From Pseudodesulfovibrio indicus (lineage in GTDB: Bacteria > Desulfobacterota > Desulfovibrionia > Desulfovibrionales > Desulfovibrionaceae), in assembly GCF_001563225.1 (NCBI RefSeq), contig NZ_CP014206.1, positions 434,001 through 498,000 of the forward strand: a DNA stretch of 64,000 bases, in the 5' to 3' direction. Position 1 is the first letter of the stretch; each line of letters begins with the position of its first letter. The translations under genes were made by a program, and so were the position numbers. Positions 36,401 through 45,519 of this stretch are shown here, piece after piece. The notes under the pieces were generated by a model. That model did not search any database. It was given only the letters and a program-made list of their open reading frames with translations, and was not told the origin of the DNA.

Positions 36401-39400
36401 ACCTGTTCCTGCGCTGGAACAACGAGGTCATGACCCCGGTCTCCCCGGCCACCTGGCTGGCCCAGACCCCGCTCATGCTCCCGGAGGAGTCCGCCGTGGC
36501 CGTGGAGCCGGGCCAAAAAGTCCGGGGCACGGCCATCTTCCTGGTGCCCGACGGGAACATGCGCCAGCTCTCCCTGCACTACTACGACACCAACTACGGC
36601 CACGCCGAGATTCCCCTGGTGGGGGCCATGCCCACGGGCGCGGACCGGTTGAGCGAGCTGCCCGCCAAGCCCCCGGCCAGGCTCTCGGACGCCTTTTCCC
36701 TGGCCGTGCGCGAGGTCCGCGACGCGGAGCGCGCCGGGTCCGTGGACGCGGGGGACGGGTGCGTGTTCCGCATCGTGGAGGCGGACTTCGTGTCCAACGT
36801 CCAGGCCCTGCTCGACGTCAAGCCCGCCGAGCGGTTCTCCCTGCGGCTGCGGACCGGGGAGGGCGAACTGCCCGTGCGGCTGCACGAGGCCACCGCCCTC
36901 CTGCCCATGGGGTTCTACACCCCGACCCTGCTCTCGCCGGGATCGGGCAACCGCGTGCGCTTCGCCTTCCGCGTACCCCGGGCCATGGCCGACGAGGCCG
37001 GACTGGGCGAGCTGGTGGCCGACGTCAAGGGCGGCGGCGTGGTCATCCCCCTGGACGACCGCGCGGCCAAGGCCCCCACGGTCAAGGTCCCCGGCGACGC
37101 CCTCAAGGGAGACGGGGTGCGCCTGACCGTGAACCGGGTGGCCGCCCTGCCCGAGCGCGGCAACGTGTACGTGGCCGACCTGACCCTGTTCGACGATCGG
37201 GACGGCCGGGCCACCCAGCTGGCGGGCGGGTTCATCCTCAAGCGCAAGGGATTCGAGCCCGGACCGGGGTTCGAGCCGCCGCCGCTGGACTGGACCAGGA
37301 GCAAGGGGTTGGCCGGATTCGCCTCGGGCAACGCCATCGTTCCCGCCGGGACCATGACCCCGGCCCCGGAGACCGAGGACCTGATCTTCGGCATCACCGA
37401 CCAGACCGTGATCCCGGACGGCGGCAGCCTGCGCGGGCTGATCCTCTTCAGCCTGCCCCACGACGACAACGATCCCGCCCGGTGGGAGCTGACCTCGCCG
37501 CTGTTCCCGGACCTCAAGCGGGAGATCGAGTCCGATCACTATGACGGGGAACGGCTGCTGGTCCGGCGGCTCGACGTGGAGCTGCCCTTCGGCGGCTCGG
37601 CCATGGAGGAGTTCAACCTGGCCGTGGCCGAGCTGGCCCGCGAGCGCGCGGCCCGGCGGTACGAAAAGCCCGGCCACGTGGCCCCCAGGCAGACGGACCT
37701 CGACGGCGGTGCGCCCCCGGCCCGGAACGTGCCCGTGCCCGAGATCACCGACCCGGCCACGGCGTCCTTTGCCGAGCTCAAGACCCTGGCCGAGCTGAAG
37801 AAGCGCCTTGGGACCGTGCGCTGCCTGCCCGCCGACCTGGGCGGGTGGAACCACCTCTTCGCGCCCGAGGCCGTGCTGGTCCAGAACTGGGGCTCCCAGG
37901 CCGATTTCGCGCGCATGGCCGAGCTGATCTTGGCCCGCCAGGGCGTGCGCGCCCGGCGCGTGACCGTGGACCTGACCGACAAGGGACGCGCGCGGCTGGC
38001 CGAGCTGGCCCGGCTGGAGCGGACCGACGTCTATTCCCTGCCCGCGCTGGAGTACCGGGACGAACCGGGCAACCTGCACGTCCTGGTCTGCCCGTTCATG
38101 GAGGACGCGAGCCGGCTGCCGGGGCTGATCCGCCGGGTGAACGCGGACGAGGCCTCGCCCGATCCCATGACCGCTTCGGTCTCGGTCTTCCTGCTGGCCA
38201 GGCCGGTGCAGGCGGGCCGGGCCAGGGCCGGACGCGAGCTGTCCGACGCCCTGTCCGGCGAGTCGGACGCGGGCGCGCCCGAGGAGATCCACCTGCTCAC
38301 GGCCAACCCCTCGCTGCCCGAGCTGTCGCGCGGGGCCGCGGACCTCGGCTACACCGTGGCCGGGTACGGCAACGGCCCGGTGATCAAGGCGGTCTTCGAC
38401 GGCGAGGGCGGCCGGGTCGTCGGCAGCGACGGGATCGACACCGGCGACTACGAGATCGTGGGCGAGCGGCTGCGCATCACCCTGAACAGCAAGACCCTGG
38501 TCGTGGACCGGGACGTGGCCGAGGGCGAGTCCGTCACCGACCGCTACCACTGCCTGGGGCTCAACCTGCCGGACATGGACATGGACGCGGCCCGCGCCCT
38601 GGACAAGACCCTCAAGGAAGTCCACGGCAAGGCGGACGCGCCGGACAACCTGTCCGCCCTTCGCTGGTACGGGCGCAACCTGATCTACCGCTTCGTCTGC
38701 GCCCAGAGCGAGTACGAGCGCGACCTGGCCCGGACGCTGGCGCTCACCGTGGGCCGCGCCACCGAGCCGCGCTGCATCGTGGCCACGGTCTCGCGGACCG
38801 GCCCGGAGGGGAAGGTGCGCACCTCCCTGGACCTGCGCCGGGCGGCCAACCAGGTGCAGCCCGCGCCGGGTACCAGGCCCGAGGCCGTGCGCGGCTTCAA
38901 CATCATGACCGGGCTGTTCGCCTCCCAACTGGAGGCCAAGGTCCTGCCCGAGGGCGGCATGGGGTTCTACCAGCTGCTCCCCCATTACCCGGAGGGCACG
39001 AACTTCCTGTGGCTGACCCCGGACGCGCGGTACGCCATGGGCGAGGAGCTGCAAAAGGCGGTGCCGGAGCGGGTCTTCAGGCTGCTCTCCGAGAGCCGGG
39101 CCGTGGTCCTGTTCCCGGACCGCCCGGCCGATGTCGGCGGGCGGCCGCGCTGGGCGTGGCTGGAGGTGGACCCGGACAGCTACCGGACCATCGCGGTCCT
39201 GGACACCGGCGAGCGCGGCGGCATGGTGGAGCGCGTCTTCAGCGACCTGTGGAAGCAGGGGCTGGACTACGTCACCGGCGGGCTGGTGGGCATCTCGTCC
39301 TCCATCTGGTCGGTGTCCGCCTTCTCCCTGGTCCTCGACGACTACAAGGAGATCATGAAGGAGGCAAGGAAGTTCGCCCTGGGGCTGGCCGACAACTTCT

Positions 39401-39618
39401 CGGCCTCGGTCAAGGTGGGCGACTTCGAGTTCAAGGGCAAGGTGGGCTCCCCGGCCATCGAGACCGGCTACACCGGAACCGGGGCCGGAGCCGTGGGCGC
39501 GGCCAAGTCGGCCAAGGGCTGGTACGACAAGATCAAGGAACCGAAGATCGACCTCGGCGGCTTCGAGGGCGGTTTCAAGGACGGGGTGAATTTCTATTTT
39601 TCGCGGGCCGGAGGATAG
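33496..39618 (+). CDS. Giant exported protein with two von Willebrand A domains
   Basis: 2040 residues with an N-terminal signal peptide (hydrophobic CVLLAVAVLAFLSVPALADG). Two VWA domains carry complete MIDAS starts, DSSGS at 428-432 and DVSGS at 619-623, so both should bind Mg2+ and a protein ligand. A region near 1460-1530 (NWGSQADFARMAELILARQG then NLHVLVCPF) has the outline of a transglutaminase-like fold, but Gln stands where the nucleophilic Cys is expected. The remainder is beta-rich and unrecognised. No C-terminal anchor or LPXTG-like signal is evident. GAGGT precedes the ATG. The small exported-protein gene follows 113 nt later. Confidence 0.85.
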   Translation: MSRNAVRPCPSPTMSPCVLLAVAVLAFLSVPALADGPVFDPLAGREPSSFSENTETEVAIPAGGGVRTREIQGDTWYYTGSLDETPALVEALKTFAGSGGVETLRFDETGALLRRDAGDGTVWWCRARFDNGMDLAVIRTLRMDPGKPLAFAMGGDGRSEVRFFMDNPGGRYRTLSVNLPSGEFTLEAEEVIRAGAYRRELRSKWEMDAGRSTRFAVDALPQEAGICLFTLSTNADTEATEVTLTLNEHPYPVPKVEMGEKLGALRIRNVPYGLARIRTDSRYGMVRALHPEFPDGTGFENGDVTPEGDAYFLMPAGLWQVEVLPTSLKTANAVRARFVPVHAGRETVLEWPLAMTSVFGSEGGNGLVLNSVQPRGDTVAATFSLYGPDAEGMVPTPETLAVKEGGGAAKVLSVRRTKVPLDIVLLVDSSGSMKGQMHNALAATRTFIEGLPGDARVTLVDFDTKAKVLPGGDKAAALKGLATIKANGATCLNDAVILGLQKLAGADRPALLLFTDGFDANHNDTGPGSQATKDEVLEAVNAGGVPVFTIGFGKGHDVNTLDRLASLSGGRYYPASDPEALSKAFAVINANIANTFTAEYKRPAGGRPSDVPVVTCMVDVSGSMNMTPDYDGCDYRIDKVKAILHDFFTALPDEILTQGMTFSDENFIDQVTTANMGEMMAAMNDMYADGGTDIAGAVAAALETQRAIPSTRRYLLFVTDAALAVEGDDRVRFETTLAKLRDEGVSCLWVGIGGLDDAPFRRAAELSGGAFVMTEDPDRLAETFAEMAAEIRKPVERSGDVRTMIELTVRHREPSGRNLTFAGADQAPLPPVKADGAIEVPASVTHTAAKLKERYDPDVSALLTGDSMPVRDARITKRIPIRVTGGNRAARFTVESAWFLNRIRGLNAPDRYRFLALAVDVENVLPKQKVVVYPDGANHPAAWVGNDKATRGTVVERVPTYLIPDLKRHLFLRWNNEVMTPVSPATWLAQTPLMLPEESAVAVEPGQKVRGTAIFLVPDGNMRQLSLHYYDTNYGHAEIPLVGAMPTGADRLSELPAKPPARLSDAFSLAVREVRDAERAGSVDAGDGCVFRIVEADFVSNVQALLDVKPAERFSLRLRTGEGELPVRLHEATALLPMGFYTPTLLSPGSGNRVRFAFRVPRAMADEAGLGELVADVKGGGVVIPLDDRAAKAPTVKVPGDALKGDGVRLTVNRVAALPERGNVYVADLTLFDDRDGRATQLAGGFILKRKGFEPGPGFEPPPLDWTRSKGLAGFASGNAIVPAGTMTPAPETEDLIFGITDQTVIPDGGSLRGLILFSLPHDDNDPARWELTSPLFPDLKREIESDHYDGERLLVRRLDVELPFGGSAMEEFNLAVAELARERAARRYEKPGHVAPRQTDLDGGAPPARNVPVPEITDPATASFAELKTLAELKKRLGTVRCLPADLGGWNHLFAPEAVLVQNWGSQADFARMAELILARQGVRARRVTVDLTDKGRARLAELARLERTDVYSLPALEYRDEPGNLHVLVCPFMEDASRLPGLIRRVNADEASPDPMTASVSVFLLARPVQAGRARAGRELSDALSGESDAGAPEEIHLLTANPSLPELSRGAADLGYTVAGYGNGPVIKAVFDGEGGRVVGSDGIDTGDYEIVGERLRITLNSKTLVVDRDVAEGESVTDRYHCLGLNLPDMDMDAARALDKTLKEVHGKADAPDNLSALRWYGRNLIYRFVCAQSEYERDLARTLALTVGRATEPRCIVATVSRTGPEGKVRTSLDLRRAANQVQPAPGTRPEAVRGFNIMTGLFASQLEAKVLPEGGMGFYQLLPHYPEGTNFLWLTPDARYAMGEELQKAVPERVFRLLSESRAVVLFPDRPADVGGRPRWAWLEVDPDSYRTIAVLDTGERGGMVERVFSDLWKQGLDYVTGGLVGISSSIWSVSAFSLVLDDYKEIMKEARKFALGLADNFSASVKVGDFEFKGKVGSPAIETGYTGTGAGAVGAAKSAKGWYDKIKEPKIDLGGFEGGFKDGVNFYFSRAGG

Positions 39619-39731
39619 ATATGCATTCCTGCATTGAAACAATTCTCTATTTGTGATTAACGTTTTCCCAAGCGGCGTGGGGCCGCGCGGGGCGGTTGAA
39701 CAACATCGGGGGAACCGTGAGGAGTATGATG

Positions 39732-40520
39732 ATGCGTAGATTCCTGTTTTTTCTCTGTCTTGCCCTGGCCCTGCCGCTGAGCGCGCAAGCGGCCTCGGAT
39801 ATCATCGCCACGTACAAATACAGCGACGGCACCATGGTCACCCTGTGCACCAGGGACAGCCAGCACGTCCGCATGGACACCTCGCCCACCGCCTACACCC
39901 TGCTCTCCGGGAAAAAGGTGTATTCGGTGAACTGCGACTCCGGCCAGTGCCAGGTCTATGACCTGGGGGCCATGAGCAGCTCCATGGGGTCCGGCTTCAC
40001 CTCCATGTTCGGCGGCGGTTCCGAACCGGAATACGAGGTCGAGTACAAGAAGACGGGCCGCACCGAGACCCTGGCCGGGTACAAGGGTACGGTCTACGAG
40101 GCGATCATCAAGGAGGACGGCAAGGTGGTCAACCGCGAGGAGATGGTCCTGTCCACCCACTCCAACATCAAGAAGATCACCGAGGCCTGGATGGCCATGG
40201 CCGAAGCCATGACCCAGACCATGGGCCGGTCCTTCCAGGACGCCCTGGACGAGGCGGAAAAGAAGGGGTTCGGCGGCGTCCTGCGCTACGGCAACGAGAT
40301 GCGGCTGACCAAGCTCACGGTCAAGAACCTCGACCTCGCCTACTACGCCCTGCCCTCCAACGCGCAGCAGGCCCAGATGCCCCACCCCCCGCAGCAGCAG
40401 GGCAACAGCGACATGGGGCTGGGCAACGACGCCAAGGAGATCGGGTACGACGCCAAGGAAGCCACCAAGGACGAGATCAAGGGCGGCATCCGCGACGCCA
40501 TCAGCGACCTGTTCAACTAA
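39732..40520 (+). CDS. Exported protein, DUF4412-like
   Basis: 262 residues. A signal peptide (FLFFLCLALALPLSAQAA) is followed by a beta-rich domain with GYKGTVYEAIIKEDGK and REEMVLSTH, similar in style to DUF4412 lipoprotein-carrier-like folds. The C-terminus is low complexity and charged (NDAKEIGYDAKEATKDEIKG). Three ATGs stand in a row (39726, 39729, 39732); GAGGAG is best spaced for the third. Function unknown; probably expressed with the VWA gene. Confidence 0.7.
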   Translation: MRRFLFFLCLALALPLSAQAASDIIATYKYSDGTMVTLCTRDSQHVRMDTSPTAYTLLSGKKVYSVNCDSGQCQVYDLGAMSSSMGSGFTSMFGGGSEPEYEVEYKKTGRTETLAGYKGTVYEAIIKEDGKVVNREEMVLSTHSNIKKITEAWMAMAEAMTQTMGRSFQDALDEAEKKGFGGVLRYGNEMRLTKLTVKNLDLAYYALPSNAQQAQMPHPPQQQGNSDMGLGNDAKEIGYDAKEATKDEIKGGIRDAISDLFN

Positions 40521-40546
40521 CCGCCCGCCGAAACCTCAATGAACAC

Positions 40547-40577
40547 GGCCCGCGAGTCTCCACCCGCGGGCCTTTTT
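40547..40577 (+). terminator. Intrinsic terminator after the DUF4412-like gene
   Basis: GGCCCGCG and CGCGGGCC form an 8-bp stem followed by TTTTT, 26 nt after the stop. Confidence 0.85.
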
Positions 40578-40601
40578 CCGACCGGCCAACTCGCGAACAA
40601 C

Positions 40602-40630
40602 TTGGCGTTCCGGCCCGGATGGACTATGCT
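40602..40630 (+). promoter_or_regulatory. Promoter of the nucleoside uptake/salvage operon
   Basis: TTGGCG (40602-40607) and TATGCT (40625-40630) with 17-nt spacing lie about 105 nt upstream of the first binding-protein gene, just after the preceding terminator. Confidence 0.5.
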
Positions 40631-40735
40631 CTTCGACACCGCGCGCGCGTAGCGCGGGAACGGGCACGAACCGGCCCGGTCCGGATGTCGTCAACCTTGC
40701 GGGAACCTTGTTTCCGCGAAACCCCCGGAGGCTGC

Positions 40736-41728
40736 ATGTCCCGCAAGCTCATCCTTCCCGCCCTCGTTGCCCTGGTTCTGGCGCTCTTCGCCGGCAACGC
40801 CCTGGCCCTGAACCCCGCCGTGATCTACGACATGGGCGGGAAATTCGACAAATCCTTCAATCAGGCCGCGCACATGGGTGCCGAGCAGTTCTCCAAGGAG
40901 AGCGGCGTCGCCTACCGCGATTTCGAGCCCACCAACGAGTCCCAGTACGAGCAGGCCATGCGCCGGTTCGCGTCCAGGGGCAGCGACCTGATCGTGGTCG
41001 TGGGCTTCTCCTTCGCCTCGGCCCTGGAGAAGATCGCCCCGGAATTCCCGGACACCAAGTTCGTGATCATCGACATGGTCGTGGACCAGCCCAACGTGCA
41101 GTCCGTGATCTTCAAGGAGCACGAGGGGTCCTTCCTGGTGGGCATGATCGCGGCCATGAAGTCCAAGACCGGCAAGGTCGGGTTCGTGGGCGGCATGGAC
41201 GTCCCGCTGATCCGCAAGTTCGCGCTGGGCTACAAGGAAGGCGCGCAGTACGTGAACAAGGACATCGAGGTCTTCCAGAACATGACCGGGACCACCCCGG
41301 CCGCCTGGGGCGATCCGATCAAGGCGGGCGAGCTGGCCCGCTCCCAGTTCGACCGGGGTGCGGACGTCATCTTCACCGCCGCCGGGGGCTCGGGCATGGG
41401 CGTGCTCCAGGCCGCGGCCGACCTCAAGAAATACTCCATCGGCGTGGACTCCAACCAGAACTACCTCTTTCCCGGCTCGGTGCTGACCTCCATGGTCAAG
41501 CGCGTGGACCTGGCCGTGGCCAGCGCCATGGAGAACGCCCTGAACGGGACCTGGAAGCCCGGCGTGCGGGTCCTGGGGCTGGCCGAGGGCGGCGTGGACT
41601 ACGCCCTCGACAAGTACAACGCCTCCCTGATCTCCGACGAGATGAAGGCCCGGGTGGAGGGTGCCAAGGCGGACATCATCGCGGGCAAGCTCAAGGTCAC
41701 CGACTACTTCGACATCATGGACAAATAG
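40736..41728 (+). CDS. BMP family nucleoside-binding protein 1
   Basis: 330 residues with a signal peptide cleaved near NALA and no lipobox cysteine. PAVIYDMGGKFDKSFNQAA is the ligand-binding signature of the BMP/PnrA family of purine-nucleoside receptors. Start ATG 40736 with GGAG 5 nt upstream; the longer reading lacks support. First gene of a nine-gene operon with its own ABC ATPase, two permeases and nucleoside-catabolic enzymes, so the ligand is very likely a nucleoside. Confidence 0.92.
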   Translation: MSRKLILPALVALVLALFAGNALALNPAVIYDMGGKFDKSFNQAAHMGAEQFSKESGVAYRDFEPTNESQYEQAMRRFASRGSDLIVVVGFSFASALEKIAPEFPDTKFVIIDMVVDQPNVQSVIFKEHEGSFLVGMIAAMKSKTGKVGFVGGMDVPLIRKFALGYKEGAQYVNKDIEVFQNMTGTTPAAWGDPIKAGELARSQFDRGADVIFTAAGGSGMGVLQAAADLKKYSIGVDSNQNYLFPGSVLTSMVKRVDLAVASAMENALNGTWKPGVRVLGLAEGGVDYALDKYNASLISDEMKARVEGAKADIIAGKLKVTDYFDIMDK

Positions 41729-41841
41729 GACGGCTTTCCAGGACCGGTCTCCGGCGGCGGGACACCCCGCCGCCGGGCCGCCCCGCCCGTTCCGACGAGA
41801 CAACGGAAGCCCCCGGTTTCCGCCAAACCCGTGGAGTATGC

Positions 41842-42840
41842 ATGTTCCGCAAGCTCTTGCCCGCCCTCTTCCTCTTCTGCCTGCTCTCCCCCCTGTCCGG
41901 GGCCGGCAACGCCCTGGCCTTCAAGCCCGCCGTGATCTACGACCAGGTGGGCAAGTCCGACCGCTCGTTCAACGAGGCCGCCTTCCGGGGCGCGGAACGG
42001 TTCACCGGGGAGACCGGCGTGCCGTACCGAGAATTCACCCCGACCAACGAGTCCCAGTACGACCAGGCCGTGCGCCGGTTCGCGGAACGCGGCTACGACA
42101 TGATCGTGGTCGTGGGCTTCTCCTACGCCTCGGTGCTGGAAAAGCTCGCCCCGGAATTTCCCGACGTCCGCTTCGTCATCGTGGACATGGTCGTGGACCA
42201 GCCCAACGTGCAGTCCGTGGTCTTCAAGGAGCATGAGGGGTCCTTCCTGGTGGGCATGATCGCGGCCATGAAGTCCGAGACCGGCAAGGTCGGGTTCGTG
42301 GGCGGCATGGACATCCCGCTGATCCGCAAGTTCGCGCTGGGCTACGAGGAGGGCGCGCGGTTTGTCGACCCCGACATCGAGGTCTTCCGCAACATGACCG
42401 GGACCACCCCGGCCGCCTGGGGCGATCCCATCAAGGCGGGCGAGCTGGCCCGCTCCCAGTTCGACCGGGGTGCGGACGTGGTCTACCAGGCCGCCGGAAG
42501 CTCGGGGCTGGGCGTGCTCCAAACCGCGGCGGACCTCGGCAAATTTTCCATCGGCACCGACGCCAACCAGAACTACCTGCACCCCGGCTCGGTGCTGACC
42601 TCCATGGTCAAGCGCGTGGACCTGGCCGTGTTCGAGGCCCTGCTGGCCGCGAACGACGGGTCCTGGAAGCCCGGCGTGCGGGTCCTGGGGCTGGCCGAGG
42701 GCGGCGTGGGCTATTCCCTCGACAAATACAACGAATCCCTGATCACCCCGGCCATGCGCGAGCGGGTGGAGGCGGCCCGGGCGGACATCATCGCGGGCCG
42801 GATCAAGGTCACCGACTATTTCGACATCATGGACAAGTAG
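41842..42840 (+). CDS. BMP family nucleoside-binding protein 2 (tandem paralogue)
   Basis: 332 residues, closely similar to the preceding gene over its whole mature length (shared stretches include DMVVDQPNVQSV and NMTGTTPAAWGDPIKAGEL). It differs in the signal peptide and near the ligand signature (IYDQVGKSDRSFNEAA). GTGGAG lies 5 nt before the ATG. A recent tandem duplication; the two may differ in nucleoside preference. Followed after 1 nt by the ATPase gene. Confidence 0.92.
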   Translation: MFRKLLPALFLFCLLSPLSGAGNALAFKPAVIYDQVGKSDRSFNEAAFRGAERFTGETGVPYREFTPTNESQYDQAVRRFAERGYDMIVVVGFSYASVLEKLAPEFPDVRFVIVDMVVDQPNVQSVVFKEHEGSFLVGMIAAMKSETGKVGFVGGMDIPLIRKFALGYEEGARFVDPDIEVFRNMTGTTPAAWGDPIKAGELARSQFDRGADVVYQAAGSSGLGVLQTAADLGKFSIGTDANQNYLHPGSVLTSMVKRVDLAVFEALLAANDGSWKPGVRVLGLAEGGVGYSLDKYNESLITPAMRERVEAARADIIAGRIKVTDYFDIMDK

Positions 42841-42841
42841 C

Positions 42842-44416
42842 ATGGTCAGCGACCACGCCACACTGGGACCGGAGGGGGTCCCGCCGGCGGTCGAACTCAT
42901 CGGCCTGAACAAATCCTTCGGACCGGTCCGCGCCAACCGCGACGTGTCCATGGCCGTGGCGTCCGGCACGGTCCACGGCATCGTGGGCGAGAACGGGGCG
43001 GGCAAGTCCACGCTCATGGGCATGCTCTACGGCTTCTACCAGGCGGACTCCGGGCGCATCCGCATCCACGGCCGGGACGTGCGAATCACCAGCCCGGCCC
43101 ACGCCATCAGCCAGGGCATCGGCATGGTCCACCAGCACTTCATGCTGGTCGAGCCGTTCACGGTGCTGGAGAACGTCATTCTCGGGGCCGAGGATGGCGG
43201 GCTGATCGGGAACGCCCTGGGCCACGCCCGGCGGGAGCTCAAGCGGCTGGGCGCGGAGTACGGCCTGGAGGTGGACCCGGACGCGGTGGTCGGCGACCTG
43301 CCCGTTGGCCTGCAGCAGCGGGTGGAGATCCTCAAGGCCCTCTACCGGGGGGCCGAGACCCTGATCCTGGACGAGCCCACCGGCGTGCTCACCCCCCAGG
43401 AGGCGGACCAGCTGTTCCGCATGCTCGACGGCCTGCGCCAACAGGGGCGGACCGTCATCCTGATCACCCACAAGCTGCGCGAAATCATGGCCGCGACCGA
43501 CAGCGTGTCGGTCATGCGCCGGGGGACCATGGTCGCCCACCGGAGCACCGCCGACACCAGCAAGGAGGAACTGGCCGAGCTGATGGTCGGGCGCAAGGTG
43601 CTGCTGCGCGTGGAAAAGGGCGCGGCGGAGCCGGGCGAGCCGCTGCTCGAACTGGACCGCGTGGGCCTGACCGACAATGCGGGGGTGGACCGGCTGAAGG
43701 ACGTCTCCTTCACCCTGCGCCGGGGCGAGATTCTCGGCATCGCCGGGGTGTCCGGCAACGGCCAGTCCGAGCTGCTGGAGGTGCTCTCCGGGGTGACCGG
43801 GGTCAGCGAGGGGACCGTGTCCTACAAGGGCGAGGTCATCGCCGGACTCAACCGGCGCACCGACCCGCTGGCCATGCACCGGCTGGGCGTGGGCCACGTG
43901 GCCGAAGACCGCCACCGCACGGCCATGGTCATGGACTTTTCCGCTGCCGAGAACATGATCCTCGGCTACCACACCGGGCCGGACGTCAACGGGCCGGTGC
44001 TCATGGACCTGGGCCGGGTGGACGACCTGTGCCGCCGGTACATGGAGAAATTCGACGTCCGCCCCGTGGACCCGCACCTCCCGGCCACCGGGTTTTCGGG
44101 CGGCAACCAGCAGAAGATCGTCCTGGCCCGCGAGATCGAACGCGACCCGGACCTGCTCCTGGTGGGCCAGCCCACGCGCGGGGTGGACATCGGGGCCATC
44201 GAGTTCATCCACAAGAGCCTCATCGAGCTGCGCGACCACGGCAAGGGCGTGCTCCTGGTCTCGGTGGAGCTGGACGAGATCCTGTCCCTGGCCGACCGCA
44301 TCCTGGTCATGTTCGGCGGGCGGATCGTGGGCGAGGTGAATGCACAGGACGCGGACGAGCGGACCCTCGGCCTGATGATGGCGGGCTGCGCCAAGGCTGC
44401 GGGAGGGGAGGCGTAA
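42842..44416 (+). CDS. Nucleoside ABC transporter ATP-binding protein (double ATPase)
   Basis: 524 residues with two ABC cassettes, as in RbsA/NupO. Cassette 1 has Walker A GENGAGKST, a degenerate signature LPVGLQQRVEI and Walker B LILDEPTG. Cassette 2 has a degenerate Walker A (GVSGNGQSEL), signature FSGGNQQKIVLA and VGQPTRGVD in place of a canonical Walker B. Such asymmetry is normal for this family. It starts 1 nt after the second binding-protein stop and overlaps the permease start as TAATG. Confidence 0.93.
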   Translation: MVSDHATLGPEGVPPAVELIGLNKSFGPVRANRDVSMAVASGTVHGIVGENGAGKSTLMGMLYGFYQADSGRIRIHGRDVRITSPAHAISQGIGMVHQHFMLVEPFTVLENVILGAEDGGLIGNALGHARRELKRLGAEYGLEVDPDAVVGDLPVGLQQRVEILKALYRGAETLILDEPTGVLTPQEADQLFRMLDGLRQQGRTVILITHKLREIMAATDSVSVMRRGTMVAHRSTADTSKEELAELMVGRKVLLRVEKGAAEPGEPLLELDRVGLTDNAGVDRLKDVSFTLRRGEILGIAGVSGNGQSELLEVLSGVTGVSEGTVSYKGEVIAGLNRRTDPLAMHRLGVGHVAEDRHRTAMVMDFSAAENMILGYHTGPDVNGPVLMDLGRVDDLCRRYMEKFDVRPVDPHLPATGFSGGNQQKIVLAREIERDPDLLLVGQPTRGVDIGAIEFIHKSLIELRDHGKGVLLVSVELDEILSLADRILVMFGGRIVGEVNAQDADERTLGLMMAGCAKAAGGEA

Positions 44417-45519
44417 TGGCCCAGGCCAAGCTGCCCGGATGGGTCAACGCGGGGCTGATCCCGGCGCTCAACCTGCTGACCGCCTTCGCCGTGTCCGGCC
44501 TGGTCATCCTGGCCATGGGCGAGAACCCGATGACCGCCTTCGGCTACCTCATCTACGGGGCGTTCGGCTACGGCGAGGCCGTGGGCTACACCCTGTTCTA
44601 CGCCACCAACTTCATCTTTACCGGCCTGGCCGTGGCCGTGGCCTTCCACTGCTATTTGTTCAACATCGGCGGCGAGGGCCAGGCGTATCTCGGCGGGCTG
44701 GGCATCGGCCTGGTCTGCCTGTACCTGGGCGACCTGCCGTTCTGGGCCGTGCTGCCCCTGACCGTTCTGGGCGGGGCGCTGTTCGGCGCGGCCTGGGCCG
44801 CGGTCCCGGCCTATCTCCAGGCCAGGCGCGGCTCGCACATCGTCATCACCACCATCATGTTCAACTTCATCGGCTCGTCGGTCATGACCTGGCTGCTGGT
44901 GGACCGGCTCAAACGGCCCGGCTCCCAGCTGCCCGAGACCTCCCATTTCCCGGAGCAGACCTGGATGCCCAAGGTCCACGAGCTGGCCGCGCAGTTCGGC
45001 CTGGACCTGGCCCGCTCGCCCGTGAACCTGTCCCTGCTCATCGCCCTGCTCTGCTGCGTGGGCGTCTGGCTGTTCATCTGGCGCACCCGCTGGGGCTACG
45101 AAATGCGGGCCGTAGGCAAAAACCCGGAGGCAGCCGTCTACGGCGGCATCTCCCCGGCAAAGGCGATCATGGTCTCCATGCTCCTGTCCGGGGCGCTGGC
45201 CGGGCTGATGGGCCTCAACGAGCTGATGGGCGTGCAGCACCGGGTGATCATCAACTTCACCAACGGGTGCGGGTTCGTGGGCATCGCCATCGCGCTCATG
45301 GGCCGCAACCACCCGCTCGGCATCGTCCTCGCCTCCCTGCTCATGGGCGCGCTGTTCCAGGGCGGGGCCGAGCTGGCCTTTGAAATGCCAACCATCACCC
45401 GCGACATGATCTGGACCATCCAGGGGTTCGTGATCCTGTTCACCGGCGCGCTGGAACATTTGTACCGTCCCCGGCTGGAGCGCATCTTCGGGCGCGGGGA
45501 AGCGGAGGTCGCACCATGA
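44416..45519 (+). CDS. Nucleoside ABC transporter permease 1
   Basis: 367 residues, about ten membrane helices of the BPD_transp_2 fold. Conserved RTRWGYEMRAVGKNPEAAVYGGI (about 215-240) is the EAA-like coupling loop. Overlaps the ATPase gene by 1 nt and the second permease by 4 nt. Confidence 0.92.
   Translation: MAQAKLPGWVNAGLIPALNLLTAFAVSGLVILAMGENPMTAFGYLIYGAFGYGEAVGYTLFYATNFIFTGLAVAVAFHCYLFNIGGEGQAYLGGLGIGLVCLYLGDLPFWAVLPLTVLGGALFGAAWAAVPAYLQARRGSHIVITTIMFNFIGSSVMTWLLVDRLKRPGSQLPETSHFPEQTWMPKVHELAAQFGLDLARSPVNLSLLIALLCCVGVWLFIWRTRWGYEMRAVGKNPEAAVYGGISPAKAIMVSMLLSGALAGLMGLNELMGVQHRVIINFTNGCGFVGIAIALMGRNHPLGIVLASLLMGALFQGGAELAFEMPTITRDMIWTIQGFVILFTGALEHLYRPRLERIFGRGEAEVAP

Noticed and set aside
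33382-39642. A 2086-codon open frame on the minus strand opposite the VWA gene, and a 2226-codon plus-strand frame at 30864-37544
   Set aside because: Products are Gly/Arg/His/Pro-rich with no domains. They are antisense or shifted shadows caused by the GC-rich third positions of real genes.
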